Below are positions 1 through 10,846 of a stretch of DNA of 51,546 nt, piece after piece; the stretch's first letter is position 1; each line of letters opens with the position of its first letter. Location: assembly GCA_903951635.1 (NCBI GenBank), contig CAJBCV010000381.1, positions 1 to 51,546 on the forward strand, given 5' to 3'. The DNA comes from an uncultured Planctomycetaceae bacterium (GTDB lineage Bacteria; Planctomycetota; Planctomycetia; Pirellulales; UBA1268). The translations under genes were made by a program, and so were the position numbers. The notes below the pieces were generated by a model that worked only from the letters and a program-made list of their open reading frames with translations, was not told the DNA's origin and did no database searches.

Positions 1-1707
1 ATGCTCCCGGCGGTCGTGCCGGCGCCGGTGGCCCCGGCTGCGGTGTCGCCCCGGGGCCGTGGCGCCGCGGTGTCGGTGGGGCCGACCGTCGCCCTCCCTG
101 CTCCCCAGGTCGCTCCGACGCCCCTGCCGGGCGTTCCAGATGTCGCCGTGCCGGGTGTCGCCGACGAGCTTTCCGGCCGGCTGGCCGTGCTCGAGGGGCA
201 GCAGCGTTGGGGCGACATCGTCGCTGCCTGCGAGCCGCACGTCCGCCAGGGGACGCTGCCGACGACGCTTGCCGATCGCTACGACCTCGCCAGGATCCAC
301 TGCGACCTCGTCCGGCGGCACTCGGAAGGGGCTTTCCGTCAGCGCCTCACCGGCCTCTCCGAAGCCGAGGGGCGGCGCCTCCACGCCGAGGTGCTCTCGC
401 GGATCCGCAGCCACCATGTCGACGCCCCCGATTTCCATCGGCTCACCCTCCGCGGCCTGAAGGCGATGGAGGTGGCGATCGACCATCCCGTGTTCACGTC
501 GTGGTATGCCCCCCATGCCACCGCGGAGCGCCGGGCGGCGTACCGCGAGCAGGTGGGCCGCCTCGTCGGGGGGCGGATGGTCAACTCGCAGGCCGACGCC
601 GAGACGGTCGTGGCGTGGGTCGCGAGGATCGGCCACTCGACCCTCGGCATCCCCCCGTCGGTCACGCTCCTGGAGATGACGGCCGCGTCGATGGGGGGCC
701 TCGACGAATACTCCGCGTTCCTCACCAACGGCCAACTCGATGACCTCTACGCCCAGATCGAGGGCAACTTCGTGGGGCTCGGCGTCGAGCTGAAGACGGC
801 CCCCGATGGCCTCCTCTTGGTCCATGTCATCGCCGGTAGCCCCGCCGAACGGGGCGGTCTCCGCGACGGCGACCACATCGTCGCCATCGACGGCCGGGCG
901 ATCGGCGGGATGACGGTCGACGAATCGGCCCAGCTCCTCCAGGGGCCGGAGGGCTCCGCCGTCAGCCTCGACGTCGTCCGCGGCAGTGCCGCAGCGGGGC
1001 GGGTGTCGCTGCGGCGCGAGCATGTCGAGGTGCCGAGCGTCGAGGATGTGCGGATGGTCGATGCGGGGGCGGGCATCGGCCACCTCAAGATCTCTTCCTT
1101 CCAGAAGACGACGGCCGCCGACCTGGAATCGGCCCTCCGCCGGCTCGACGCGGCGGGGATGCGGTCGCTCGTCATCGATCTTCGTGGCAACCCCGGCGGC
1201 CTCCTCTCCGCAGCGGTCGACGTCGCCGACCTGTTCCTCGAACGGGGGCTCGTCGTGGCCACCCGGGGACGCAGCCCGGAAGAGGATTTCAACTACTCGG
1301 CAAGCCGGCCCGGCACCTGGCGGATGCCGCTGGTGGTGATCATCGACGGCGACTCGGCCAGCTCCAGCGAGATCTTCGCCGGGGCGATCCGCGATCATGG
1401 CCGCGGTACGATCGTCGGCAGCCGGAGCTTCGGGAAGGGGTCGATCCAGGGGATCTTCCCGCTCGAGATCGGCGGGGTCGGCCTCCGACTCACCACCGCC
1501 AAGTTCTTCTCGCCGAAGGGGAAGCCGTACAGCCGGGTCGGGGTCGAGCCCGATCTCGTCGTCCACTCCACCGCCCGTATCCAGGACGGCGGCGAGGCGG
1601 TCCCGGCGGCCGGTGATGCGGCGCTCGACGCGGCCCTCGCCGCGGCGCGGCGGGCCACCGTCCGCCAGTCGACCCGGCCCGCCCCCCGCTCCCAGGCCTC
1701 GAGATAG
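1..1707 (+). CDS. S41 family C-terminal processing peptidase with PDZ domain (5' end probably truncated by the window)
   Basis: This is a carboxyl-terminal processing serine protease of the CtpA/Prc type, which cleaves proteins in the cell envelope. A Pro/Ala-rich low-complexity start (residues 1-50) leads into a helical region, then a PDZ domain (about 250-335, with a GLGVEL-type carboxylate-binding loop) and the S41 catalytic core (about 355-525). The nucleophile is most likely Ser454 in DSASSSE and the general base Lys479 in FGKGS. Their 25-residue spacing equals that of Ser430/Lys455 in E. coli Prc. The frame is open from base 1 and the visible N-terminus has no signal peptide, so the true start is probably upstream of the window. 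The family call is secure; the substrate cannot be told. Confidence 0.9.
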   Translation: MLPAVVPAPVAPAAVSPRGRGAAVSVGPTVALPAPQVAPTPLPGVPDVAVPGVADELSGRLAVLEGQQRWGDIVAACEPHVRQGTLPTTLADRYDLARIHCDLVRRHSEGAFRQRLTGLSEAEGRRLHAEVLSRIRSHHVDAPDFHRLTLRGLKAMEVAIDHPVFTSWYAPHATAERRAAYREQVGRLVGGRMVNSQADAETVVAWVARIGHSTLGIPPSVTLLEMTAASMGGLDEYSAFLTNGQLDDLYAQIEGNFVGLGVELKTAPDGLLLVHVIAGSPAERGGLRDGDHIVAIDGRAIGGMTVDESAQLLQGPEGSAVSLDVVRGSAAAGRVSLRREHVEVPSVEDVRMVDAGAGIGHLKISSFQKTTAADLESALRRLDAAGMRSLVIDLRGNPGGLLSAAVDVADLFLERGLVVATRGRSPEEDFNYSASRPGTWRMPLVVIIDGDSASSSEIFAGAIRDHGRGTIVGSRSFGKGSIQGIFPLEIGGVGLRLTTAKFFSPKGKPYSRVGVEPDLVVHSTARIQDGGEAVPAAGDAALDAALAAARRATVRQSTRPAPRSQASR

Positions 1708-2148
1708 TGTGGTTCGGGGGGGCGGCGCAGCTTGAAAGTCACCCTCCCGCGGGCTAGGCTGCCTCACGTTCGCGTCATGTCCTCCGCAGATTTCTTCTTT
1801 TGGCTGCGGGGAGGTGACGGGCGTGTCGGTCGGCCGGTTGGCGGGAGTTCGCGCACGTTGTGCCCAGGCACGACGGTCGGGCATGGCGGTGCCCGGTCGA
1901 CGTGTCGGCGTGTCGATCCCCCATCGGAGTCCGCTCCCCGTCTGCCCATGGCCGTGCCCCGTGTTGTCCCGCCACCTCCCTTCCCAGGGGCCGGTGACGG
2001 GTCGTTCCTGTCCTGTTCCAATCGGCCTGCTCCGAGCCCCTTCGCCGTGCCGCGTCGGCTTGTCCGTCGCGGAGCGAAGCCGGGATCGCGAGTCTGTCCT
2101 TCACTCCCCTCTCTCCCGTAGCCCGCCATCACGAAGAAGGATCCATTC
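1708..2148. other. 441-nt intergenic stretch, probable glnN leader region
   Basis: No convincing gene was found between the protease stop and glnN. Short open frames on both strands have compositions unlike proteins. The stretch holds a candidate promoter at 1732-1760, an imperfect hairpin at 1869-1904 and the glnN ribosome binding site AAGAAGGA at 2134-2141. Confidence 0.5.
1732..1760 (+). promoter_or_regulatory. candidate promoter for glnN
   Basis: TTGAAA at 1732-1737 and TAGGCT at 1755-1760 are separated by 17 nt. Transcription would begin near 1767, giving a leader of about 380 nt before glnN. The -10 match is weak, so this is tentative. Confidence 0.35.
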
Positions 2149-4319
<2,171 letters not shown>

Positions 4320-4323
<4 letters not shown>

Positions 4324-5084
4324 GCAGTTCCACGCCAGGCATGCCCGACGGGGAGCCTCTCCCCGTCGGGCCCCTCGATCCTTCGGCCCTCGCCCCGGCC
4401 ATCCGGGCGGAGTGTGAGCGTCTGTCGCTCGCCCTCCCTCCCGGGGCCGAGGAGGGCTTGGCGGCCTACGCGACGCGCCTGTGGGCGTGGAACGAACGGC
4501 TCAATCTCACCCGCCACACCGATGTCGAGCGGTTCGTGTCGCGCGATGTCGCCGATGCGGTCGCCGTGGCCGGCCATCTGGGCGCTGGAGAACGGGTCCT
4601 CGATGTCGGCACCGGCGGCGGCGTGCCGGGGGTGCTGCTGGCGATTCTCCGCCCCGATCTCCGCGTCGAACTCTCCGACAGTGTGGGAAAGAAGGCGCGG
4701 GCCGTGCGGGCGATCGTGGCCGAGGCAGGACTGGCGATCCCCGTTCACGAAGGGGCCGCTCAGGAGCTCGTCAGTCGGCGCGGCGAGAAAGATCGCTTCG
4801 ACGCCCTCGTCATCCGCGCGGTGGCGCCGCTCATCAAGCTGCTCAACTGGTTCGAGCCGATCGCCGACCACTACGGACGGATGCTGATCATCAAGGGACC
4901 GCGCTGGGAGGAGGAAAAGGGGGAGGCAAGGCACCGGGGCTGGGTCAAGAAAGTGACCGTGCGCCGGGTGGCTGCCTGGCCGATCCGCGGCAGCGACAAC
5001 GAGAGCGTCCTCCTCGAGGTCCGCCGCAGGGAGACCCGCGACGGCATTCCCCACCCTGCCCCGGCAGCCCCCCCGAAGCGTTGA
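4320..5084 (+). CDS. rsmG: 16S rRNA (guanine527-N7)-methyltransferase RsmG
   Basis: RsmG methylates N7 of G527 in 16S rRNA using S-adenosylmethionine. The 254-residue protein has the N-terminal helical [11 protein letters not shown] segment near residues 58-69 and the SAM-binding motif [13 protein letters not shown] at about 93-105. A second family block, [12 protein letters not shown], lies near residue 160 and IIKGPRW follows near 190. About 25 Pro/Gly-rich residues precede the core, longer than usual. The GTG start overlaps the glnN stop, which is an unusual neighbour; rsmG is more often next to mnmG or parAB. The assignment is firm. Confidence 0.93.
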
Positions 5085-5120
5085 TGGGGCTGGTGACGCG
5101 CTCGTGTCCGGGGGGTTTTT
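5068..5120 (+). terminator. possible intrinsic terminator after rsmG
   Basis: A run of seven C at 5068-5074, overlapping the rsmG 3' end, can pair with G at 5110-5115, which is followed directly by TTTTT at 5116-5120. An inner AGCG/CGCT pairing could close the long loop. The loop is large, so this is a weak call. Confidence 0.3.
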
Positions 5121-5159
5121 CGAGGGAAAGTCGGCAGGGCCACAGGCTCCCCGCAAGGC

Positions 5160-5171
5160 TAGAATGGTGGC
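5160..5171 (+). promoter_or_regulatory. candidate -10 element placed for a leaderless mRNA
   Basis: TAGAAT at 5160-5165 matches the -10 consensus at five of six positions and lies 6 nt before the ATG at 5172, where transcription would be expected to begin. There is no purine-rich ribosome binding site before the ATG. No clear -35 box is visible. Confidence 0.4.
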
Positions 5172-7514
5172 ATGGCCAGCTCCCCCGTCCGCTTTCTGAT
5201 CGCCATCGTGGCGTTGGTCGCGTCGGCCGTGATCCGACCGGCTGAGGCCGACGATCACCCCGGCGCGGCGATTTACCGCGAGCACTGTCTCCGCTGCCAC
5301 GGCGACGACGGCGTCGGCACGCCGGCGGCTCCGGCTCCGCTCGTCGGAGACCGCTCGGTCGGGCAGTTGGCCCGCTATGTCGCCGACACCATGCCGGAAG
5401 ACGATCCGACCGCCGTCACCGGCGACGCGGCGGCCGCGGTGGCGGAGTGGATCCACGGCCACTTCTATTCTCCACTCGCCCGGGATCGGCATCGACCGGC
5501 CCGGGTCGAACTCGCCCGACTGACCGTCGGCCAGCATCAAAATGCCATCGCCGATCTCGTGGGGGGATTTCTCCCGCCGTCCCCCCCCGTCGGTCCGGAG
5601 CGGGGGCTCCGCGGCGAGTATTTCCAGGGGCGTGATTTCAACCCTGCCCGTCGGGTGTTCGAGCGGCTCGATCCGGCGGTCGGCTTCGACTTCGGTGTCG
5701 AAGGGCCCGATCCGGAGCGCTTCGAGCCGGGGCGGTTCGCGATTCGGTGGCAGGGCTCGATCGTCCCGGTGGAGTCGGGGGTGCATGAGTTCGTCGTCCG
5801 CACCGAACAGGCCGTCCGGCTCCTCGTCAATCATCTCGACTGGGATGGTCCGCCCCTCATCGATGCCTGGGTGAAGTCGGGCCACGACACCGAGTACCGG
5901 GGAACGATCCATCTCCTCGCCGGCCGTCCCCATCCGCTGCGGCTGGAGTTTTCGAAGGCGAGTCAGGGCGTCGACAATCCTCTCCACGAGAAGCCGAGGC
6001 GCGCGTCGATCGAGCTGCTCTGGCGGCAGCCGCACGGCGTGCTCGAGCGGGTGCCGTCGCGGAACCTCATCCCCAAGCACGCGCCGGCGACGTTCGTCGT
6101 CACGACCCCTTTCCCCCCGGACGACCGGAGCATCGGCTACGAACGCGGCAGTACCGTCTCCAAGGAATGGCTGGCGGCGGTCGAGGCGGCGGCGATCGAA
6201 AGCGCGGCGGCGATCCGCGAGCGTGCCGGGCGACTGGCCGGCGTGAAGCCCGATGCCCCCGACCGGGCCCAACGGGTGCAGGCCTTCGCCGCCACCTTCG
6301 CCGAGCGGGCCTTCTGTCGGCCCCTCGACGCCCCGGTCCAAGCGCTCGTCGCGCATCCCTTCGTCGCGACGACCGACGTCGACGCGGCGCTCGAGCGGGC
6401 GATCCTCTTGATCCTCTCCTCCCCCCGCTTCCTGTTCCGCCAGCCGCCCAACGACGATCCCAGCATGGCTTCGTGGGACACCGCCGCCCGGCTCTCCTTC
6501 GGCGTCTGGGATTCGATCCCCGACGAGGCCCTCCGCACCGCGGCGGCCCGTGGCGAGCTCGAGACACCCGAGCAGATCGAGGCCCAGGTGCGGCGGATGG
6601 CGGGCGATCGGCGGGCGCTTGCCAAGCTCCAGGCGTTTCTCCTCACCTGGCTGCGGGTCGATCGGGTGCCGGAGATCGTCAAGGATCCGCTCCGCCATCC
6701 GGGCTTCGATCCTGCCGTGATCGACGATCTGCGGACGAGCCTCCGATTGCTTCTCGACGACATCGTGGCCCCAGCCGCCGGGCCGGCCGACTACCGGCGT
6801 CTGTTCACGGCCGACGAGGTGCCGATCAACGGTCGGCTGGCTCCGTTCTACGGCGTCGAACTCCCCGCCCGGGCCGACTTCGTTCCCGTCCGTCTCGACA
6901 ACGGGCAGCGAGCCGGCGTCCTCACCCATCCCTACCTCTTGAGCGTCCTCGCCTACGCCGGCGAGAGTTCCCCGATCCACCGCGGGGTGTTCCTGACGCG
7001 GGGAGTCCTCGGCAACGTCCTCAAGCCGCCGGCCGAGGCGGTGGCGCCGCTCGCCCCCGACCTCCATCCCGGGCTCTCCAACCGCCAGCGCGTCACTCTC
7101 CAGACGAGCCCCGCCGCCTGCCAAGGCTGCCACGCCGTCATCAATCCGCTCGGCTTCGCCCTCGAGGGCTTCGACGCCGTCGGCCGCTTTCGGGGGGGGA
7201 GTGCGGGCGAGACCGACGGGAGCTATCTGCCGCGGGAGGGCCCGGAGGCCCACTTCGAAGGGGCCGACGGATTGGCGGCCTATCTCGTCACGAGCGCCGA
7301 CGCCGAGGAGGCCTTCCTCCAGTCGCTGTTCCATGCCCTGGTCAAACAGCCGATCCGGGCCTGGGGGCCCGACACGCTTCCTCGGCTGCGCCGGTCGTTC
7401 GCCGCCAAGGGCTTCGATATCCGCGAAGCCGTGGTCGATATCATGAAGGTGGCGGCGTTTCCGCCCGTTTCCCCTCCATCCTCCCCGGAGCCGATCGATG
7501 ATCACTCGCCGTGA
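5172..7514 (+). CDS. cytochrome c / PA14 / DUF1592-DUF1588 domain protein (planctomycete type)
   Basis: A secreted multi-domain haem protein of a family expanded in planctomycetes; its biochemical role is not established. After a signal peptide (residues 1-26, cleaved around AEA-DD), a class I cytochrome c motif CLRCH sits at residues 39-43. A PA14-like beta domain starts near 145 (GLRGEYFQG), and DUF1595/DUF1592/DUF1588/DUF1585-type blocks fill about 350-770. A second haem-like motif CQGCH at 650-654 is followed by [14 protein letters not shown], typical of DUF1588. The last 17 nt overlap the DUF1552 gene, so the two are co-translated. The PA14 insertion suggests carbohydrate contact, which is an inference. 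Confidence 0.88.
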   Translation: MASSPVRFLIAIVALVASAVIRPAEADDHPGAAIYREHCLRCHGDDGVGTPAAPAPLVGDRSVGQLARYVADTMPEDDPTAVTGDAAAAVAEWIHGHFYSPLARDRHRPARVELARLTVGQHQNAIADLVGGFLPPSPPVGPERGLRGEYFQGRDFNPARRVFERLDPAVGFDFGVEGPDPERFEPGRFAIRWQGSIVPVESGVHEFVVRTEQAVRLLVNHLDWDGPPLIDAWVKSGHDTEYRGTIHLLAGRPHPLRLEFSKASQGVDNPLHEKPRRASIELLWRQPHGVLERVPSRNLIPKHAPATFVVTTPFPPDDRSIGYERGSTVSKEWLAAVEAAAIESAAAIRERAGRLAGVKPDAPDRAQRVQAFAATFAERAFCRPLDAPVQALVAHPFVATTDVDAALERAILLILSSPRFLFRQPPNDDPSMASWDTAARLSFGVWDSIPDEALRTAAARGELETPEQIEAQVRRMAGDRRALAKLQAFLLTWLRVDRVPEIVKDPLRHPGFDPAVIDDLRTSLRLLLDDIVAPAAGPADYRRLFTADEVPINGRLAPFYGVELPARADFVPVRLDNGQRAGVLTHPYLLSVLAYAGESSPIHRGVFLTRGVLGNVLKPPAEAVAPLAPDLHPGLSNRQRVTLQTSPAACQGCHAVINPLGFALEGFDAVGRFRGGSAGETDGSYLPREGPEAHFEGADGLAAYLVTSADAEEAFLQSLFHALVKQPIRAWGPDTLPRLRRSFAAKGFDIREAVVDIMKVAAFPPVSPPSSPEPIDDHSP

Positions 7515-8829
7515 ACTGCTGCGGAAGCTCGGGGTCGGTGCGGCGGTGGCGCCGTTCCTCGGCAATCTTCCCAGCTTTGCAAGCGCCGCCGCGGCGCGGC
7601 AGAGGCTCGTCATCGTCTTCAGCCCCGACGGCACCGTTCGCGAGAACTTCTGGCCGACGTCCGCCGGGTCCTTCACCGCGCCGGCCGAGGACGGCACGGC
7701 GGCGGTGGAGCTGCGGCCGATCCTCGCGCCCTTGGCCCCCTTCAAGGATCGCCTCCTCACGCTCAAGGGAGTCGGCAACAAGATCCGCGGCGACGGCGAC
7801 GGCCACATGCGCGGCATCGGCTGCCTGCTGACCGGCGTCGAACTCTTCCCCGGCAACATCCAGGGAGGAAGCGACACGCCGGCGGGCTGGTCGAGCGGGC
7901 TGTCGATCGATCAGGAGATCGCCGGCTTTCTCCAGGCGCGCCCGGAGACCACCACCCGGTTCGGCTCGCTCGAGTTCGGCGTCCTCGTCCCCGACCGGGC
8001 CGACACCTGGACGCGGATGGTTTACGCGGGGCCCAACAAGCCGGTGGCACCGATCGACGATCCCTATCAGATGTTCTCGCGACTCTACGGGAGCGTGAAA
8101 CACCGCGAGAGCCTGCGGAGCGTGCTCGACGAGCTCCACGAGGACCTCGCCCGCGTCTCGGCGACGCTCCCGGCCGAGGATCGGAGGCTTCTCGAAGAGC
8201 ACGCCGACCTCGTCCGCGGCTTCGAGCGGGAATTGGCGGCCGAGCGCGACATCTCCAGCCACGCCGTGCCGGTCCTCGAACCGGGCATTCTCGAGGCCAA
8301 CGATCGGATGCCGACGATCAGCCGGATGCAGATCGATCTGCTCGTCGCGGCCCTCGCGGCCGATTTCACGCGCGTCGTCACGCTCCAGTACACCAACTCC
8401 GTCGGCCAGCCCCACATGAAGTGGCTGGGGGTCGACGAGGGGCAGCATGATCTCTCCCACGAGCCCAATAGCAACGTCGACGCGCAGGAGAAGCTCACTC
8501 GGATCAACACCTGGTATGCCGGCGAAGTAGCCCATCTCGCCGCCCGTCTCGCGGCGACGCCCGAGCCGGGCGGGGATGGATCGATGCTCGACCACACCAC
8601 GATCCTGTGGACGAACGAACTCGGCGAGGGCAATTCACACACCCGCGAAGACATCCCCTGGGTCATGATCGGCGGGGGTCTGGGCTTCCGCACCGGCCGG
8701 GCAGTCGAGTTCCCGGCGGTGCCCCACAACCGCCTCCTCCTCAGCCTCGCCCACGCCTTCGGCCACACCGGCCTCGACCGCTTCGGCAATCCCGACTTCT
8801 GCGGCGACGGCCCGCTCGCCCTGGGGTGA
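7498..8829 (+). CDS. DUF1552 domain-containing secreted protein
   Basis: This 443-residue DUF1552 protein is the usual downstream partner of DUF1592/DUF1588 proteins in planctomycetes; the family's function is unknown. The N-terminus carries a twin-arginine-like signal (RRELLRKLG at residues 4-12, then a hydrophobic stretch ending ASAAAA), so Tat export is likely. Recognisable family blocks include [14 protein letters not shown] near residue 40, a [12 protein letters not shown]-type block near 101-112 and [12 protein letters not shown] near 370. The alkaline-phosphatase-like look of the family suggests a sulfatase or phosphatase relative, but this is not demonstrated. The start overlaps the preceding gene by 17 nt. 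A convergent gene begins 21 nt beyond its stop. Confidence 0.88.
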   Translation: MITRRELLRKLGVGAAVAPFLGNLPSFASAAAARQRLVIVFSPDGTVRENFWPTSAGSFTAPAEDGTAAVELRPILAPLAPFKDRLLTLKGVGNKIRGDGDGHMRGIGCLLTGVELFPGNIQGGSDTPAGWSSGLSIDQEIAGFLQARPETTTRFGSLEFGVLVPDRADTWTRMVYAGPNKPVAPIDDPYQMFSRLYGSVKHRESLRSVLDELHEDLARVSATLPAEDRRLLEEHADLVRGFERELAAERDISSHAVPVLEPGILEANDRMPTISRMQIDLLVAALAADFTRVVTLQYTNSVGQPHMKWLGVDEGQHDLSHEPNSNVDAQEKLTRINTWYAGEVAHLAARLAATPEPGGDGSMLDHTTILWTNELGEGNSHTREDIPWVMIGGGLGFRTGRAVEFPAVPHNRLLLSLAHAFGHTGLDRFGNPDFCGDGPLALG

Positions 8830-8850
8830 TCGGGGCGGCGCCGCGGGGCT

Positions 8851-10053
8851 TCAGCCGAGCCGCGGAAACATCCGCTCCGCCTCGTGGAGGACGACGAGGC
8901 TCTCGGCCCGGTGGGCGAGCCGTTCGACCGCTTCGGGGGTCGCGGCATGGCCGAACTCGAGCTCCTCGACGAGGCCCTGATCGAGCTCGGAGAGGAGCAC
9001 GAGGCGGCGGTCGCCGAGGGCCTGCGCGAAGAATCTCGTCGCCATGGCGTCGGCGATGAGGGCTTGGTCGCCCGAGGCGAGGGCCTCCTCGACCAGCGGC
9101 TTCAGCGCCACTCCCTGACGCCAGCGATGGAACACCGGGCCGGGGGGCAGGGCCAAGCGACTCGCGATGCAGATTGTCCCCTCGGGATGGGTCGTCCGGG
9201 CCGCGGCCGCGACGGCGCGGACAAGCTCCGCCATCCCCGGCTCGGGCGTCGCAAGCGAGGCGATCGTCAAGCGCGGTGACCCTGGCAGCCGTGGCCGCCA
9301 GAGCTCGCCGTGGCGCCGGGCCGCCCGCTCGGCGGCATGGGGCGAGCCAAACTCGACGGCATGGACCGCGCCACCGCGTCCCGGCACGACCCGGAGCGTG
9401 GCCATCGTGCCGAGTTGCCAGCCGATGTCCCGGGAGCGTTCACGGAGCGTGGCCACTCCCTTCCGGCCGCTCCGCGCCAGGCGGCGGAGGACGTCGGCCC
9501 GGGCCGCGGCCGGTGCGAAGGCTGGCCAGAGGTCGCCGTCGAGCGCGGGCCCGCCGAGCGCCGCATCCCAGACGAAATCGCCGACGGTGACGACGACGTC
9601 GGCATCGACGAGGGTTCGGGCGATGTGAAACGGAGTCCCTTCCGCGTCGGGGCCGAGATAGGCCGAGCCCGATTCCTGGGAAGGATCGAAGACGTACTCC
9701 CCCGCTTTCACCGTCGCGCCAGCGGCGGTGGACGGTGAAAGCGGCGGGGCATGGAGGATGGCGAGGTCGTCGGCGGCAATCCCCGCTGATTCCAGCCGGC
9801 CGCGGATCGTGGCGACGATCGGCGCGGCCACGGCGATCGGGCCGGCCAGAGCGACGGCAACTCGGTCCCCTGGCACGACATGGGCCGCGAGCGGGGGGCC
9901 GTTTGACGGGGTGTCGATGGCCGTCGCCACGAGGGCCGCCGCAGCGTCACCCTTGACCCCGGCGGGGCCACGGGCATCGAAGGCGACGTCGGCGTCGGAC
10001 GGCTCGAGGACGAGGGGATCGGTGCTGCCGTAGTCGAGGAGGATCGGTTTCAC
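8851..10053 (-). CDS. LarA-like (DUF2088) domain protein
   Basis: This 400-residue protein resembles the N-terminal Rossmann-like part of nickel-dependent lactate racemase LarA. It has a PGDRVAVALAGP strand-turn near residue 65 followed by a helix and an AADDLAILHA strand, and a DADVVVTVGD block near 150. The canonical LarA DDxTRP-type motif and an obvious histidine cluster for the nickel-pincer cofactor are not seen, so racemase activity is doubtful. The C-terminal half has SRLALPPGP and a Rossmann-like end (LVVLHEAERMFP). It starts with GTG and has no clear ribosome binding site. It faces the DUF1552 gene, so it is transcribed alone. The family call is moderate and the function unknown. Confidence 0.55.
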   Translation of the reverse strand: MKPILLDYGSTDPLVLEPSDADVAFDARGPAGVKGDAAAALVATAIDTPSNGPPLAAHVVPGDRVAVALAGPIAVAAPIVATIRGRLESAGIAADDLAILHAPPLSPSTAAGATVKAGEYVFDPSQESGSAYLGPDAEGTPFHIARTLVDADVVVTVGDFVWDAALGGPALDGDLWPAFAPAAARADVLRRLARSGRKGVATLRERSRDIGWQLGTMATLRVVPGRGGAVHAVEFGSPHAAERAARRHGELWRPRLPGSPRLTIASLATPEPGMAELVRAVAAAARTTHPEGTICIASRLALPPGPVFHRWRQGVALKPLVEEALASGDQALIADAMATRFFAQALGDRRLVLLSELDQGLVEELEFGHAATPEAVERLAHRAESLVVLHEAERMFPRLG

Positions 10054-10322
10054 GGTGCGGAGCGCTAAAGAGGCAGAGGGGCCGGTTCCCGACGGGTGGG
10101 GAAAACCGATTCTCGCCCACGCCCGGGCCGGCGAACAGCAGCAGGGCTGCCGCTGCGGGAAACCCGACCGTCAGGGGTTCCCCCGCCGGCACTCCTTTCC
10201 GTACCGGCATGTGCATACCTGGCAGGTGCCACACTCATCCCCGGTATTCGCGGACGACGATGCACAATCAGCATCACACCACCTCCGGGGGCCCCCCGGA
10301 CCTGTCAGAGGAGACCGCTGCC

Positions 10323-10832
10323 ATGCCGTCACATCCCGTCAAACCTGTCCATTGCTCCCTCGTGGCGCTTCTCGTGGCCGCCGCGGTCGGTGCCACGGCC
10401 GGGGCCCAGGATCCCTCCGTCGGCGGGGGGCGTGGCGTGCCGGTGATCGGTGCCCCGGCCAGCTCCGACTGCGAGAGCTGCCGCTCGCAGATGCGCCCGC
10501 CGTGGCACGGCAGCGCCCACGCGGGATACGGACAGCGTCTTCCGACGGGGCACTGCATGAGCGGCGCTTGTGGCCTGAGCCATGCGGCACCGTGCCGGAC
10601 GTGTGGCCCGACGGCCTGCGGCCCCGCTCCCTGTGGCCCGTGCGCCCCGGGGATCTGCGGTGTGACCGGCTTCTGTCATGCCCCCGGCGGGGCCTGGGGA
10701 GCCCACTATCCACTCCCCCCCTGCCTGCCGCGGCTCCATGCGTTCCTTCGCGACGGGATGGTCCTCTCCCCGCAGCCGCTGGTGGTGCCGAAGTGCCACG
10801 AGTGCGGAGCGGTGCTGCCGATGGGCTTCTGA
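10323..10832 (+). CDS. small secreted Cys-rich protein with CGP repeats
   Basis: Not recognised as a known family. The 169-residue product has a signal peptide (residues 1-29, basic start then LVALLVAAAVGATAGA). The mature part holds clustered cysteines: DCESC, CMSGAC, CRTCGP, TACGPAPCGPC, ICG, FCHAP and a C-terminal KCHEC. The CGP repeats and CxxC pairs suggest disulfide crosslinking in the envelope, or metal binding. The start was set at 10323 because GAGGAG lies about 9 nt upstream; a longer in-frame start at 10209 would bury the signal peptide. It converges with the symporter gene, with a TGACGGCCGTCA palindrome at 10838-10849 between them. Confidence 0.65.
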   Translation: MPSHPVKPVHCSLVALLVAAAVGATAGAQDPSVGGGRGVPVIGAPASSDCESCRSQMRPPWHGSAHAGYGQRLPTGHCMSGACGLSHAAPCRTCGPTACGPAPCGPCAPGICGVTGFCHAPGGAWGAHYPLPPCLPRLHAFLRDGMVLSPQPLVVPKCHECGAVLPMGF

Positions 10833-10846
10833 TCGCGTGACGGCCG

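Noticed and set aside
1732-2121. A 129-codon frame between the protease and glnN
   Set aside because: Arg/Pro/Ser-rich, no ribosome binding site, and it runs over the likely glnN leader.
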